Source: Prochlorococcus marinus bv. HNLC2
GTDB taxonomy: Bacteria > Cyanobacteriota > Cyanobacteriia > PCC-6307 > Cyanobiaceae
Reading direction: 5' to 3'
Length of the DNA stretch: 64,000 bases
Assembly: GCA_000218745.1 (NCBI GenBank)
Contig: GL947595.1
Span: 1,168,399 to 1,232,398 of the forward strand
Numbering within the stretch: the stretch's first letter is position 1; each line of letters opens with the position of its first letter. The notes beneath the pieces are model-generated. The model saw nothing but the letters and a program-made list of their open reading frames with translations. It was not told the DNA's origin and ran no database searches. Positions 32,339-42,910 of the stretch are shown piece after piece. A program made the position numbers and the translations under genes.

Positions 32339-32911
32339 ATGCCCCCACGTCCACGCTTTGATCGCCGCGCTCCAGTAAGAGAGCTTCCTAATATTAATGA
32401 GAGGATTAATTATCCTCAATTACGAGTAGTTGATTCAGACGGACAACAATTAGGAGTTATAGATAGATTAAAGGCTCTCGAAATTGCCGCCCAAAGAGAA
32501 TTAGATTTAGTTCTTGTAAGCGAAAAAGCTAATCCTCCTGTATGCAGAATTATGGATTATGGTAAATATAAATTTGAACAAGAAAAAAAAGCAAAAGAAG
32601 CCAGAAAGAAATCACATCAAACAGAAGTTAAAGAAGTAAAAATGAGATATAAAATTGATAAGCATGATTATGATGTCAGAATTGGACAAGCATTAAGATT
32701 CTTAAAGTCAGGAGATAAAGTGAAGTGCACTGTTATTTTTCGAGGAAGAGAGATACAGCACTCAAATTTAGCCGAAACTCTGCTTTTGAAGATGGCTAAT
32801 GACCTTGAAGAACAATCAGAAGTTCAACAATCTCCCAAACGGGAAGGTAGAAATATGATTATGTTCTTAAGTCCAAGAAAATCTCCACTTATTAAAAAAG
32901 AAGACTCATAA
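32339..32911 (+). CDS. infC: Translation initiation factor IF-3
   Basis: Prevents premature 50S joining and checks the start codon. The 190-residue product has the IF-3 N-domain ([23 protein letters not shown]...[35 protein letters not shown]) and C-domain ([44 protein letters not shown]). A basic ~15-residue extension precedes it ([15 protein letters not shown]). The start is ATG 32339, not the non-standard AUU typical of enterobacteria. The usual downstream partners rpmI and rplT lie about 30 kb away in this window. Confidence 0.97.
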   Translation: MPPRPRFDRRAPVRELPNINERINYPQLRVVDSDGQQLGVIDRLKALEIAAQRELDLVLVSEKANPPVCRIMDYGKYKFEQEKKAKEARKKSHQTEVKEVKMRYKIDKHDYDVRIGQALRFLKSGDKVKCTVIFRGREIQHSNLAETLLLKMANDLEEQSEVQQSPKREGRNMIMFLSPRKSPLIKKEDS

Positions 32912-33000
32912 AACAATTTTTAAAAAATTTTTAAAAAAGCATTCTAACAGTTATGCCGAATGTTAAACTGTCACTTAAGTTAACGTAAATAAGGTTTCAA

Positions 33001-33990
33001 TTGAGCGTGAGATTCCATATTCAGCAAGAAAGCGATATTTCAGCTTCTACTCAGCTATACAATCAAATTTGTTTTGCGATTGCCTCAAGACACTACCCTC
33101 CAGGCCACAGGCTTCCTAGTACCAGGCAACTAGCGATGCAAACAGGCTTACATCGCAATACCATTAGTAAGGTTTATAGACAATTAGAGACTGATGGGGT
33201 CGTAGAAGCGATAGCTGGTTCAGGAATATACGTTAGAGATCAACTTAAAAAAAAGGAAGTAAAAGAATCAGTTCATTCAAGAAAAATAATAAGCGATCCT
33301 CATCAAGAGGCTAAAAAAGCTATCGATCAACTTATTCAAATAGGATGTTCACTTCAAGATGCGAGAGAGTTACTAACCAAAGAAGTTGACTGGAGAATTA
33401 AATGCGGAGCACGAGTCTTAGTTAGCACTCCAAGAGAAGATATTGGCGCATCAATGCTAATAGCTGAAGATTTATCACCTAGAATTAATGTCCCTGTTGA
33501 AGTTGTGCCGATGGAAGAACTCGAAAAAGTATTATGCAATTCAAATAAAGGTACTCTTGTAACAAGTCGGTATTTTTTACAGCCATTAGAGAAACTAGCG
33601 AAAAAATACGGGGTAAGAGCAATAGCGGTCGATCTAAGTGATTTCCAACAAGAATTGAAGATGCTTAAAGAATTAAAACCCGGGAGCTGCGTTGGAATTG
33701 TAAGCATAAGCCCAGGACTTTTGAGGGCAGCAGAAGTTATTCTACATAGCATAAGAGGTAATGACATACTTCTTATGACAGCTAATCCAGAAAACAGTAG
33801 TAGACTACTAGCTCTTTTAAGGGCAGCCAATCATGTTTTATGTGATGGGCCTAGTTTGTCAGTCGTTGAAAGTACTCTTACTAAAAATCGTTCACAAATG
33901 ATGAGAATACCTTATATTCATTGTGCAGCAAACTATTTAAGTAAAGACACTATTAATCAACTAAAAAAAGAAATAGGAATTTCAAATTAA
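33001..33990 (+). CDS. GntR-family transcriptional regulator with unrecognised C-terminal domain
   Basis: The N-terminal winged helix-turn-helix (residues ~10-77; YNQICFAIASRHYPPGHRLPSTRQLAMQTGLHRNTISKVYRQLETDGVVEAIAGSGIYV) is clear GntR. The rest (~95-329) is not an aminotransferase (no MocR signature) and looks like an alpha/beta fold with alternating strands and helices (RINVPVEVVPMEELEKVL; KPGSCVGIVSISPGLLRAAEVIL), perhaps a ligand-sensing domain. Start is TTG 33001; a GTG at 33007 is an alternative. cysE begins 6 bases after the stop, so it is likely in one transcript with it. Confidence 0.9.
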   Translation: MSVRFHIQQESDISASTQLYNQICFAIASRHYPPGHRLPSTRQLAMQTGLHRNTISKVYRQLETDGVVEAIAGSGIYVRDQLKKKEVKESVHSRKIISDPHQEAKKAIDQLIQIGCSLQDARELLTKEVDWRIKCGARVLVSTPREDIGASMLIAEDLSPRINVPVEVVPMEELEKVLCNSNKGTLVTSRYFLQPLEKLAKKYGVRAIAVDLSDFQQELKMLKELKPGSCVGIVSISPGLLRAAEVILHSIRGNDILLMTANPENSSRLLALLRAANHVLCDGPSLSVVESTLTKNRSQMMRIPYIHCAANYLSKDTINQLKKEIGISN

Positions 33991-33996
33991 CAAGGT

Positions 33997-34737
33997 ATGT
34001 TTAAAATAATTAAATCAGATATTGCAATCATTAAAGAAAGAGATCCTGCCGCCAAAGGAATTCTTGAGATCTTCCTTTGTTATCCAGGTTTTCAAGCAAT
34101 ATTTATGCATAGATTTACACACAAATTATGGAAATTAAAATTTCCGTTGGTTCCTAGAATACTAAGTCAAATTAATAGATCTCTAACTGGAATTGAGATT
34201 CACCCTGGAGCAAAGATAGGCAAGAAAGTTTTCATTGACCATGGGATGGGAGTTGTTATAGGAGAAACAGCAGAAATTGGAAATAATTGCTTACTATATC
34301 AAGGCGTCACCTTAGGAGGCACTGGCAAAAGTCATGGTAAAAGGCACCCCACTCTGGAAGAAAATGTTGTAGTTGGTGCCGGAGCTAAAGTTCTTGGCTC
34401 AATTACTGTTGGAGCTAATACTCGAATTGGGGCTGGTTCAGTTGTAGTTCGCAGTGTCAAAGGAAATAGTACTGTTGTTGGAGTCCCCGGGAGAGTAGTT
34501 CATCAAAGCGGAGTAAAGATAAATCCACTCGCACATTCAGCTTTACCAGATGCAGAAGCAAATGTAATAAGAAATCTTATGGATAGGATTGACCAACTAG
34601 AAAATCAAATAAATAGATTACAGAAAACGATACAAAGTCTAATCAATAATGAGGTATTTGATACTTCAAAATTAGGTGATGCCCAAAACATCAAAGATAA
34701 AGAAATAATTGAATTTCTTGGAGATGACAAGAATTAA
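33997..34737 (+). CDS. cysE: Serine O-acetyltransferase
   Basis: Transfers acetyl from acetyl-CoA to serine, the first step of cysteine synthesis. The 246-residue product has a short helical N-domain and a left-handed beta-helix of hexapeptide repeats (GIEIHPGAKIGKKVFIDHGMGVVIGETAEIGNN; GVTLGGTGK, GAGAKVLGSITVGANTRIGAGSVV). Active-site His-containing IDHGMGVVIG and HGKRHPTL are present. A C-terminal coiled coil of ~40 residues (NRLQKTIQSL) is longer than in short forms. It follows the GntR gene by 6 bases and ends one base from secA. Confidence 0.96.
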   Translation: MFKIIKSDIAIIKERDPAAKGILEIFLCYPGFQAIFMHRFTHKLWKLKFPLVPRILSQINRSLTGIEIHPGAKIGKKVFIDHGMGVVIGETAEIGNNCLLYQGVTLGGTGKSHGKRHPTLEENVVVGAGAKVLGSITVGANTRIGAGSVVVRSVKGNSTVVGVPGRVVHQSGVKINPLAHSALPDAEANVIRNLMDRIDQLENQINRLQKTIQSLINNEVFDTSKLGDAQNIKDKEIIEFLGDDKN

Positions 34738-34738
34738 A

Positions 34739-37576
34739 TTATGCTTCGTCTTCCTTCTCAATCTTTGGTTGAAACATAAACATTGAATAAATAACATTTC
34801 TCCTCATATTCGTCATCATTTCAAGAAACATATCATATCCCTCATTTTTGTATTCGATAAGTGGGTCTTTTTGTCCATATCCTCTTAAACCAACCGATTC
34901 TCTTAATGAGTCCATAGCTTGAAGATGCTCTCTCCATAAATTATCTATTTGCTGCAATATAAAAAATCTCTCAGCCTCTCTCATCAATCCAGGACGATAA
35001 TTTTCTATCTGAGATTCTTTTAAGTCATATGCCGCCCTAAGTTGTTCTTGTAAATAACTCTTTAATTCTTGAACAGAAAGTGAAAAAATATCTTCTTCTT
35101 TAAGATCATTTAATAAATAAACAAATTCTTTTACCTTTGATACCAATTGTTCTAAATCCCATTCTTCAGGAGGCAAATCCTGATTCACATACGCCTCTAC
35201 TATCTCCTCCATCGTGACTTCTCCATATCCTAAAACCTGTTTTTTTAAATCAATTCCTTTTAAAACTCTTAATCTCTCTGTATAAACAGCTTTTCTTTGA
35301 TTATTCATAACCTCATCATATTCAAATACCTGCTTTCTAATATCGTAATAATAAGTCTCAACTTTCTTTTGAGCACTTTCTAAAGATCTAGTCAACATTC
35401 CCGATTCAATAGGCATATCTTCATCAACCCTAAAAGCATTCATTAAATTTGCTACTCTTTCTCCTCCAAAAATTCTCAATAAATTATCTTCTAATGACAA
35501 GAAAAATCTAGTGCTTCCCAAATCGCCCTGCCTCCCAGCTCTTCCTCTTAGTTGATTATCTACTCTACGGGACTCATGCCTCTCAGTTCCAATTACATGC
35601 AACCCCCCAGCTTTTCTTACGTTTTCTTCTTCTTGAATGAGCACTTGTTCATATTCACTTTTCACCAAAGATAAAACCTCTCTAAGGGAGCTTATCAGAT
35701 TATCATCTGTTGGCGCTTTCTCTGCAGCAGTAGCTATTCGATCATCTAAATCAATATTACTTAATTGCCTATCGCCCCAAGCCTCCACAAGCTGTTTAGA
35801 TAAAGCTGATAATTTATGTTCTGTATCTTCACCTAATTTGCATGGGAAAAGACTATTAACACTATTAAGTTGATTATTGATAGTTTCTTTGTTTTTCTGT
35901 GAAGATTTAGAAAACCCTCCTTTTGATTTCGAAGGTCTTTGTTTTGGGATAGGAGGTTTGTGTTCGTTATCAGGCTTTACAAGTAAAGGCATTAAGGTCT
36001 CTTTCAACTTAAGTCTGGCCATATAATCACTATTACCTCCAAGAATAATATCTGTCCCTCTTCCTGCCATATTTGTGGCGATAGTCACTGCCCCAGATCT
36101 TCCTGCTTGAGCAACTATTTCGGCTTCTCTCTCTACATTCTCTGGTTTTGCATTTAGTAAATTATGAGGTATCTGCTGTTCATGAAGCAAAGAACTCAAT
36201 AATTCGCTTTTTTCAACACTTGTTGTGCCAACTAAAACAGGTCTCCCCTTTTTGTGAATATCTGCAGTTTCATTAGCAACAGCTCTCCATTTCCCAATCT
36301 CAGTTTTAAAAACTTGATCAGCCCAATCCTGTCTTTGCCTTGACATATTTGTGGGCACAACTGTGGATTGCAATTTATATGTCTTTTCAAATTCAACTTC
36401 TTCTGTCTTTGCAGTTCCAGTCATACCTGCCAGTCCTGGATAAAGCAGGAAAAAGTTTTGATATGTAATAGAAGCCAATGTTTGTGTTTCTGGCTGAATT
36501 GGTAAGTTCTCTTTAGCTTCTATCGCTTGATGTTGGCCATCACTCCACCTCCTACCAGGCATCACACGACCAGTAAATTCATCAACAATAACAGCTTCAT
36601 TATTTTTAATTATATAGTTCACATCTTTTATAAATAGTTCCTTGGCTTTTAATGCATTAGTTACATAATGCGCCCAAGGATCTTGTGGATCATATAAATC
36701 AGCAATCTTCAAATAATCCTCACATTTTGCGAAACCTTGATCTGTTAAGATGCAACTTCTTTGTTTTTCATCAACTTCATAATCTCCTTCTGGATCAATT
36801 CCATCTTTACTCATCTCTTCTGCTCTCATTAAAGATAAAGCAAGCTCAGCCGCTTTTTGATATTTCTCCTGAGGTCTTTCTATCTGACCTGAGATTATCA
36901 AGGGAGTTCTAGCCTCATCAATCAAGATTGAATCAACCTCATCAATAACACAATAATTAAATTCTCGTTGAACTACTTCATCAATATCTGTAGCCATATT
37001 ATCTCTTAGATAATCAAATCCAAGTTCAGAATTAGTTGCATAAGTAATATCACATGCATAATTTTTCTTTCTTTGTGAAGGAGTCATATCTTGCTGAATC
37101 AAACCGACACTAAGTCCCAAAAATTTATGTACCTGACCCATCCATTCTGCATCTCTTCTAGCGAGGTAATCATTAACTGTAACGACGTGCACTCCTCGTC
37201 CAGACAATGCATTTAAATAACAAGGCAAAGTAGCTACAAGAGTCTTACCTTCGCCTGTCTTCATTTCAGCTATTTGACACTCATGCAATACCATCCCTCC
37301 TATCAATTGAACATCAAAATGACGCATACCTAAAACTCTTTTGCTTGCCTCCCTTACAATTGCAAAAGCTTTTGGAAGAACATCTCCTATTAACTCATTT
37401 TGTTTTTGTAAATTAGACTCAGCCTGAATTATCTGCTTAAGATTGTTAGTCTCTTCTCTTAAATTATCATCACTTAGTTTAGATACTTCATCTTCTAAAA
37501 GATTAATTTCCTCTACTAAAGGCTGGTAGCGCTTTAACTTTCGTGTGTTTGGGTCTCCCAACAAAAGCTTTAGCAT
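34739..37576 (-). CDS. secA: Preprotein translocase ATPase SecA
   Basis: ATP-driven motor of Sec export to the thylakoid and plasma membranes. The 945-residue product has Walker [15 protein letters not shown] (near residue 100), DEVD in [17 protein letters not shown], the IRA/helical-wing domains and [18 protein letters not shown] basic polar insert ([18 protein letters not shown]...) lies near residues 530-560, inside the usual helicase domain 2 region. The C-terminal zinc-binding Cys motif of many SecAs is absent; it ends PKIEKEDEA. The AAGGA ribosome-binding site lies 7 bases before the ATG. Confidence 0.97.
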   Translation of the reverse strand: MLKLLLGDPNTRKLKRYQPLVEEINLLEDEVSKLSDDNLREETNNLKQIIQAESNLQKQNELIGDVLPKAFAIVREASKRVLGMRHFDVQLIGGMVLHECQIAEMKTGEGKTLVATLPCYLNALSGRGVHVVTVNDYLARRDAEWMGQVHKFLGLSVGLIQQDMTPSQRKKNYACDITYATNSELGFDYLRDNMATDIDEVVQREFNYCVIDEVDSILIDEARTPLIISGQIERPQEKYQKAAELALSLMRAEEMSKDGIDPEGDYEVDEKQRSCILTDQGFAKCEDYLKIADLYDPQDPWAHYVTNALKAKELFIKDVNYIIKNNEAVIVDEFTGRVMPGRRWSDGQHQAIEAKENLPIQPETQTLASITYQNFFLLYPGLAGMTGTAKTEEVEFEKTYKLQSTVVPTNMSRQRQDWADQVFKTEIGKWRAVANETADIHKKGRPVLVGTTSVEKSELLSSLLHEQQIPHNLLNAKPENVEREAEIVAQAGRSGAVTIATNMAGRGTDIILGGNSDYMARLKLKETLMPLLVKPDNEHKPPIPKQRPSKSKGGFSKSSQKNKETINNQLNSVNSLFPCKLGEDTEHKLSALSKQLVEAWGDRQLSNIDLDDRIATAAEKAPTDDNLISSLREVLSLVKSEYEQVLIQEEENVRKAGGLHVIGTERHESRRVDNQLRGRAGRQGDLGSTRFFLSLEDNLLRIFGGERVANLMNAFRVDEDMPIESGMLTRSLESAQKKVETYYYDIRKQVFEYDEVMNNQRKAVYTERLRVLKGIDLKKQVLGYGEVTMEEIVEAYVNQDLPPEEWDLEQLVSKVKEFVYLLNDLKEEDIFSLSVQELKSYLQEQLRAAYDLKESQIENYRPGLMREAERFFILQQIDNLWREHLQAMDSLRESVGLRGYGQKDPLIEYKNEGYDMFLEMMTNMRRNVIYSMFMFQPKIEKEDEA

Positions 37577-37608
37577 AATTTTTTCCTTAAAATCCTTATA
37601 TGAACAAT

Positions 37609-37614
37609 ATTATA
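37609..37614 (-). promoter_or_regulatory. Probable -10 element for secA
   Basis: On the minus strand TATAAT lies about 33 bases upstream of the secA ATG, followed by an AAGGA Shine-Dalgarno 7 bases before it. No convincing -35 was found. The placement is plausible but unproven. Confidence 0.4.
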
Positions 37615-37735
37615 ATTTAGATAGCAACTACTTGGAACAATATAAATTATTTCTCGAAAATGCTTTCGCTTAATATTATTTTGATAAGATTAAATATTAT
37701 TTTTAAAGATTTCAAAAGAGAATTTAATCTTGACT

Positions 37736-38209
37736 ATGAAAACGAACAAATTAATATTGCTAAAACATATCAAAGGAGCTCCTGGACTTAGATTATTAGG
37801 TTTAGGCCCATATATGCGACCTTGCAAAGGTTTAACAAAATTACAAAATTTATTCAATCAGAATGCACAATGGGCACAAAATAGATCAATACCCGATTTA
37901 AGAAATTGCTTATCCAAGAGTGATGTCATTATTAGTCTTTGGATTGATAAAAAAATTGTAGGTTTTGGCAGAGCACTAAGCGACGGGATTTTTCGAAGTG
38001 TTCTTTGGGATATTGTTATTGATCAAAATTACCAAGGAAAAGGTTATGGCAAAGTCATAGTGAATGCTCTTTTGGAATCTAAAAGTATTAAAAAAACTAA
38101 GAAAATATATCTAATGACAACAAATAAAAAAGATTTTTATACTCAACTTGATTTTGAAGAAGTAAATTCGCAAAAACTTCTTATTAAACTCAGTAATTTT
38201 AATTCTTAA
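37736..38209 (+). CDS. GNAT-family N-acetyltransferase
   Basis: Acetyl-CoA-dependent acetyltransferase of unknown substrate. ATG 37736 is preferred to a TTG two codons upstream; the product is 157 residues. The acyl-CoA-binding motif is in LWDIVIDQNYQGKGYGKVIVNALL (near residue 93; QxxGxGxG/A), followed by IYLMTTNKKDFYTQLDFEE, the usual motif B. The N-terminal half (LRLLGLGPYMRPCKGLTKLQNLFNQNAQWA) is unusual and unassigned. Confidence 0.9.
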   Translation: MKTNKLILLKHIKGAPGLRLLGLGPYMRPCKGLTKLQNLFNQNAQWAQNRSIPDLRNCLSKSDVIISLWIDKKIVGFGRALSDGIFRSVLWDIVIDQNYQGKGYGKVIVNALLESKSIKKTKKIYLMTTNKKDFYTQLDFEEVNSQKLLIKLSNFNS

Positions 38210-38591
38210 ATATTAAGTATTTTGAAAATAAGAAATTATTTATTGCGGCAACACAGGCGCCACATAACCAAGCGATAATATGATTCGCACTCAATTTATA
38301 TAAAACATTTATGATGATTGTCATTTCAATTCCACCAAGAGCATAAATTAACACAAACATAATAAATGCTTTATCTAACCTAATACATCTGTTATTTGAG
38401 AATACCCATTTACTAGAAAATAAAAATGAATTTAGAAGACCAATACAATATCCCAAAACAGAAGATAAATTTATATTCGATGTGAAAATATAGATTGATT
38501 TATATACTAAAAAATTTAAAACGCTTGAAAATACTCCCACTATTAAAAATTTAAAAATTTGAATTTTGTAATTATTTATAAACCTCCTCAA
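38199..38591 (-). CDS. GtrA-like membrane protein
   Basis: The 130-residue product has four hydrophobic segments (for example KFLIVGVFSSVLNFLVYKSIY, YCIGLLNSFLFSSKWVFS, AFIMFVLIYALGGIEM, IIAWLCGACVAAINNFLFSKYLIF). This is the GtrA/DPMS pattern; members are thought to move polyprenyl-linked sugars across the membrane. Ends in KYLIFKN like many family members. It overlaps the convergent GNAT gene by 11 bases and is 14 bases from the NTF2-like gene upstream. Confidence 0.87.
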   Translation of the reverse strand: MRRFINNYKIQIFKFLIVGVFSSVLNFLVYKSIYIFTSNINLSSVLGYCIGLLNSFLFSSKWVFSNNRCIRLDKAFIMFVLIYALGGIEMTIIINVLYKLSANHIIAWLCGACVAAINNFLFSKYLIFKN

Positions 38592-38605
38592 AATATTTTT
38601 TCAAT

Positions 38606-39037
38606 CTAATTAACGAATAGGCTATATAACCTTCTTATGAATGGACCTAAAATAGGAACTGGATCAAATGTTGGCCCACAGAAATCAAAATAATCTCTAT
38701 GTTCTTTTATCTTTCCAGTTTTACCAAAAACTAATTTGGTTGTACCAGGATAAATAAATTCTTTTTTCATTATCTTTAATCCTAATGTCCACTCAACAAA
38801 AGCTACATCTCCATTAATAGCAATAGCATGAGTTTTTAAAAAAACATCATCACAACGTTTTATTAACTTTTCTTGCGCTTCAATATAAGCGATTAAGCCA
38901 ATTTTTTCTTGAGTTGGATCAATAAAAAGAACATCGTCTTGGTAATAGTTAGACCATTTTTCTTTAGTTGGCGGTTTATCTCCATAATCCTTTGTAAATA
39001 AATCTTTTAAATCTTCCTCTGATAACGGATTATTCAT
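38606..39037 (-). CDS. NTF2-like / SnoaL-like fold protein
   Basis: The 143-residue product shows the cone-shaped NTF2 pattern: helical start, KWSNYYQDDVLFIDPTQEKIGLIAYIEAQEKLIKRC, then strands ending FVEWTLGLKI, KLVFGKTGKIKEHRDYFDF. Similar small cyanobacterial proteins are steroid isomerase-like or polyketide-cyclase-like by fold only. Catalytic role unknown. Tight spacing to the GtrA gene suggests co-transcription. Confidence 0.8.
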   Translation of the reverse strand: MNNPLSEEDLKDLFTKDYGDKPPTKEKWSNYYQDDVLFIDPTQEKIGLIAYIEAQEKLIKRCDDVFLKTHAIAINGDVAFVEWTLGLKIMKKEFIYPGTTKLVFGKTGKIKEHRDYFDFCGPTFDPVPILGPFIRRLYSLFVN

Positions 39038-39116
39038 AAAAATTTTGCAATTAGAACAGAAATCTCATAATTAGAAATTTTATAAATGTTTTAAAAAAAG
39101 TTGATATTCATTATTA

Positions 39117-39188
39117 AGCGGATGAAGAGATTCGAACTCTCGACATTCTCCTTGGCAAGGAGATGCTCTACCACTGAGCTACATCCGC
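39117..39188 (-). tRNA. tRNA-Gly (anticodon GCC)
   Basis: On the minus strand the 72-base sequence folds as a cloverleaf: acceptor GCGGATG pairs with CATCCGC, D arm GCTC...GAGC, anticodon stem TCTCC/GGAGA with loop TTGCCAA (anticodon GCC), T arm GAGAG-TTCGAAT-CTCTT. The discriminator is U, as usual for bacterial tRNA-Gly. CCA is not encoded. Confidence 0.97.
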
Positions 39189-39234
39189 GTATTAATTATC
39201 TTATCTTACAGTTGGAAAAAATAAAAAAATTGTT

Positions 39235-39717
39235 TTAATTTTCCTTCAAATTTTTCATAAGTTCTCCCATTTCAATAGCTTGTAAAGCATAGTTCCACCC
39301 TAAATTATTTTTTATACCTGCACGTTCTAGTGCTTGCTGCATAGTATCAGTAGTTAATACTCCAAAAATAATAGGAATATTATTTTCATGAGAAATTTTT
39401 GATATCCCTTTGCTAGCTTCATTAACTACAACATCATAATGTGATGTTTCACCTTTAATTACAGCTCCAAGAGCAATAATTACATCAAATTTATCTTTTC
39501 GGGATAAAGCATTTGCAGCTATGGGTAATTCAAATGATCCAGGAACCCAAACTAAATCAAGATTTTTACTATTTTCAGATGTATCAATACCATGTCTTTT
39601 TAAACAATCTAAACATCCTGCAAGTATTTTAGTTGTAATCAAGTCATTAAACCTAGCAATTACAATGCCAATTTTTAATGTTTTAGCATTAGTAAAAGAA
39701 CCTTCATAAATAGCCAT
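39235..39717 (-). CDS. ribH: 6,7-dimethyl-8-ribityllumazine synthase
   Basis: Penultimate enzyme of riboflavin synthesis, condensing a ribityl-uracil with dihydroxybutanone phosphate. The 160-residue product has the family blocks [13 protein letters not shown] (near residue 17), [30 protein letters not shown] with the catalytic His, and [17 protein letters not shown]. Length matches icosahedral bacterial RibH. It lies 46 bases downstream of the tRNA-Gly gene's start, on the same strand. Confidence 0.97.
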   Translation of the reverse strand: MAIYEGSFTNAKTLKIGIVIARFNDLITTKILAGCLDCLKRHGIDTSENSKNLDLVWVPGSFELPIAANALSRKDKFDVIIALGAVIKGETSHYDVVVNEASKGISKISHENNIPIIFGVLTTDTMQQALERAGIKNNLGWNYALQAIEMGELMKNLKEN

Positions 39718-39769
39718 TTAAAAATCGCAAATATTAATATATCTAGAATCTCACGTTTAGGTAATTAGT

Positions 39770-39967
39770 TCAAACCAAAGAGGAAACAATCCCTGTAACA
39801 AAAACCAATACAACCCACACAGCTGCTATTGAATAAATTTTGCGTCTATTTTCTCTTTGTCCTTCTTCCGTTGATGGAGCAGTTACATAAAGAACTGGTA
39901 CACCTATTACAGCAATAAGAGATGAGAATAAAAGAGCATTTACGAAAAAGAAATTAACTGCCTGCAT
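39770..39967 (-). CDS. psbZ: Photosystem II protein PsbZ
   Basis: Small two-helix subunit of photosystem II that stabilises the supercomplex. The 65-residue product has helices at about 5-27 (FFFVNALLFSSLIAVIGVPVLYV) and 44-62 (SIAAVWVVLVFVTGIVSSL) with a charged loop between. PVxxA and the WxxLVFxxGIxxSL pattern agree with PsbZ. It is on the minus strand, divergent from mutS across a 140-base gap. Confidence 0.92.
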   Translation of the reverse strand: MQAVNFFFVNALLFSSLIAVIGVPVLYVTAPSTEEGQRENRRKIYSIAAVWVVLVFVTGIVSSLV

Positions 39968-40025
39968 GAAATTATTTAAATATAAGAATTATTATATTCT
40001 TAAATAACTAATTTTTTGGTAAAAA

Positions 40026-40052
40026 TTTACATAGTCTTACTGTCTTGTAAGA
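40026..40052. promoter_or_regulatory. Possible regulatory site in psbZ-mutS gap
   Basis: TTTACATA at 40026-40033 matches one half of the HLR1 element bound by RpaB. The second half two bases on (CTTACTGT) matches poorly. The inverted repeat TCTTAC/GTAAGA (40035-40040, 40047-40052) overlaps it. The evidence is weak and the site lies between divergent genes, so either gene could be the target. Confidence 0.2.
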
Positions 40053-40107
40053 TGCAAAAAAAAAATTACTACCTAATATCTAAATAGTTATCAAAAAATA
40101 TAAAAAA

Positions 40108-42900
40108 ATGTCAGGCAATAATTTGATTCAAAAGAATTTATTTGAAAGTGAAATTCAGATTTTAAATAATAAAGACAGCTCTAGTTTTGACAATGATTTC
40201 GATGATTTAATTGTTGCCGATCTTAGCAATGATGAATTAAAAGAAGATTCTTTGAAAAGACCCAGAATTAGAAACAAGTCCAATAAACAATCTATGCAAA
40301 TTGAAGAGAATCTAAAAAAAACACATAACCATGATATAGAAATTAATAAATCTAATAGTTATAAAACTGTAAATAAATCAAAACTAGCTCCTGTCTTGCA
40401 TCACTATGTAACTCTTAAAGAGAGTAATAGTAATCACTTATTGCTTTACAGATTAGGTGACTTTTTCGAATGTTTTTTTGAGGATGCTATTTTAATCTCA
40501 GAGGTTCTTGAAATCACTCTAACAAGCAAAGAAGGAGGGAAAGAGATTGGTCGAGTCCCTATGGCTGGAGTACCTTATCATGCTCTTGAAAGATATTGTG
40601 CAGAATTAATCAAAGCAAATTATTCGGTTGTTATTTGCGATCAGCTAGAAAAAAGTAGTGGAAAATACGGATTACCAATCAAAAGGGCAATAACAAGAAT
40701 AATTACTCCTGGAACAATTATTGAGGAAGGCATGTTAGTTGCTAAAAAAAATAATTGGATTACAGCTGTTTATCTCGATGAAATTAAATCGAATCAAGAA
40801 CTTAATTGGGGTATAGCAAGCGCTGATGTCAGTACTGGGGAGTTGATTACCCTAGAAGGGAAATCAATTAACAAACTATGTGATGAAATAATAAATATTG
40901 ATGCTTCTGAAATTATCATAGGTAGTGAGGAAGAGAAATTATACCTTGAAAAATTTAACTCAAAAATTAAAGCTACAGTAACAGAAAAGACATCCTTCAG
41001 TATTAATGAATCAAATGATCTAATTAAAAATTATTTTGAGGTTGAATCTTTAGAAGGATTAGGACTAAAAACACTTAATAAAGCGATAAAGTCTTTAGGA
41101 GGTTTATTAAATTATCTCAAAAAAATTAATCCAACAGATTCGGATCATAACTCTTCAATCAGAATCTCTCTAGATTTTCCAATAATAAAATATCCTAAAG
41201 ATAATTTAATTATTGACTACCAAACTAAAAAAAATTTAGAAATTACCCAAACTCAAAGAGAAAATAATTATGTGGGAACTCTTTTATGGAGTGTTGATAG
41301 AACATATACCTGCATGGGGTCAAGATGTCTAAGAAGATGGATTGATTTTCCATTAATAGATACAGGAAAAATAGAAAAAAGACAAAATGTAGTTTTAAAT
41401 TTTATTGAGTCAAAAAATTTAAGAATTGAAACTCAAAATCTATTACGTGCAATGGGAGATTTAGAACGGCTTTCTGGTAGAGCCTGTGCTGGACAAGCAA
41501 GTCCTAGAGATTTAGTAGCTATTTCGGAAGGATTAAAAAAACTACCTAGATTAAGATCAGTTATAAAATCATTCAACTATGAATTGCCACTATGGATTAA
41601 TCAATTAAAAGAAAAAAATTCCCAACTTCTTGAGTTGGCTGAAATAATAAGCGATACACTTGTTGAATATCCCCCACTGAATATTAGTGAAGGAGGATTA
41701 ATACATGATGGAGTTGATGAGATCTTAGATGGGCTAAGAAATAAAATAGATGATTATAGTAATTGGTTAAAGAAGGAAGAAATCAAAGAAAGAGAATTAA
41801 GCAATATTGTCAATTTAAAAATACAATTTCACAGAACTTTTGGATACTATATTGCAATCAATAAATCTAAAGTAAATTTAGCTCCAAAGCATTGGATTAA
41901 AAGACAAACATTAACTAATGAGGAAAGGTTTATTACAACTGCTATAAAATCACAAGAAAGTAAAATATTTCAATTAAATAATCGCACTGCAGCAAGAGAA
42001 TATGAATTATTTACCAAAATCAGAGATTTAGTTGCAGATAAAACAAAAGAAATAAGATCCATTGCTAGATCAATTGCGGGTTTAGATGCGAGTTTAGGAC
42101 TAGCGATTACATCAATTGAAAATAATTATATTAAACCCAATTTAATTCCAATGGATAATTTGTCTACCAAAGTCGATACTAAGGTAAATAATGGAAGAAA
42201 TCCTATAGTAGAACAACTCTTAGATAATAAGGACTTCATACCTAATGACATCATATTCAACGATAAACAAAAATTAATTATACTAACAGGTCCTAATGCT
42301 AGCGGTAAAAGTTGTTTTATAAGACAAATTGGATTGATTCAAATACTTGCGCAAATTGGATGCTTTGTTCCAGCTGCTAATGCTCAAATTAAAATAGTTG
42401 ATAGGATTTTCACTCGGGTTGGTGCAGTTGATGATCAATCCACAGGACAATCTACTTTTATGGTTGAAATGTCAGAAACAGCATCAATTCTTAACCAAGC
42501 GACAAAAAATTCATTAGTACTTCTTGATGAAATTGGACGAGGGACATCAACCTTTGATGGATTATCTATCGCATGGTCCGTCAGTGAATATCTCGCAAAA
42601 GATATTGGATGCAAAAGTATTTTTGCAACACATTATCATGAATTAAACTTTCTTAAAGATTCTTTGAAAAACGTCTCTAACTTTCAGGTCACCGTTGAGA
42701 AATCAGGGGATAGATTAGTATTCTGTCATAAAATAGAAAAAGGTGGCGCAAACAAAAGCTATGGGATAGAGGCTGCAAAATTAGCAGGAGTACCTTTAAA
42801 GGTAATTAATAAAGCAGAGCAAATTTTACAATCTCTAGAATCCAGTAATAATTTTCATAAACAAATTGATTTAAAAACTTTGCAGAAAGAGGCTGCTTAA
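40108..42900 (+). CDS. mutS: DNA mismatch repair protein MutS
   Basis: Recognises base mismatches and starts repair. The 930-residue product has a polar N-terminal extension of ~85 residues before the MutS mismatch-binding domain ([32 protein letters not shown], where the Phe-x-Glu mismatch reader is present as F-F-E). ATPase Walker [12 protein letters not shown] is near residue 730, signature [13 protein letters not shown] follows near 810, then THYHELNFL. Typical MutS is ~850-880, so the extension accounts for the length. It appears complete. Confidence 0.97.
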   Translation: MSGNNLIQKNLFESEIQILNNKDSSSFDNDFDDLIVADLSNDELKEDSLKRPRIRNKSNKQSMQIEENLKKTHNHDIEINKSNSYKTVNKSKLAPVLHHYVTLKESNSNHLLLYRLGDFFECFFEDAILISEVLEITLTSKEGGKEIGRVPMAGVPYHALERYCAELIKANYSVVICDQLEKSSGKYGLPIKRAITRIITPGTIIEEGMLVAKKNNWITAVYLDEIKSNQELNWGIASADVSTGELITLEGKSINKLCDEIINIDASEIIIGSEEEKLYLEKFNSKIKATVTEKTSFSINESNDLIKNYFEVESLEGLGLKTLNKAIKSLGGLLNYLKKINPTDSDHNSSIRISLDFPIIKYPKDNLIIDYQTKKNLEITQTQRENNYVGTLLWSVDRTYTCMGSRCLRRWIDFPLIDTGKIEKRQNVVLNFIESKNLRIETQNLLRAMGDLERLSGRACAGQASPRDLVAISEGLKKLPRLRSVIKSFNYELPLWINQLKEKNSQLLELAEIISDTLVEYPPLNISEGGLIHDGVDEILDGLRNKIDDYSNWLKKEEIKERELSNIVNLKIQFHRTFGYYIAINKSKVNLAPKHWIKRQTLTNEERFITTAIKSQESKIFQLNNRTAAREYELFTKIRDLVADKTKEIRSIARSIAGLDASLGLAITSIENNYIKPNLIPMDNLSTKVDTKVNNGRNPIVEQLLDNKDFIPNDIIFNDKQKLIILTGPNASGKSCFIRQIGLIQILAQIGCFVPAANAQIKIVDRIFTRVGAVDDQSTGQSTFMVEMSETASILNQATKNSLVLLDEIGRGTSTFDGLSIAWSVSEYLAKDIGCKSIFATHYHELNFLKDSLKNVSNFQVTVEKSGDRLVFCHKIEKGGANKSYGIEAAKLAGVPLKVINKAEQILQSLESSNNFHKQIDLKTLQKEAA

Positions 42901-42910
42901 TTCAAATAAA

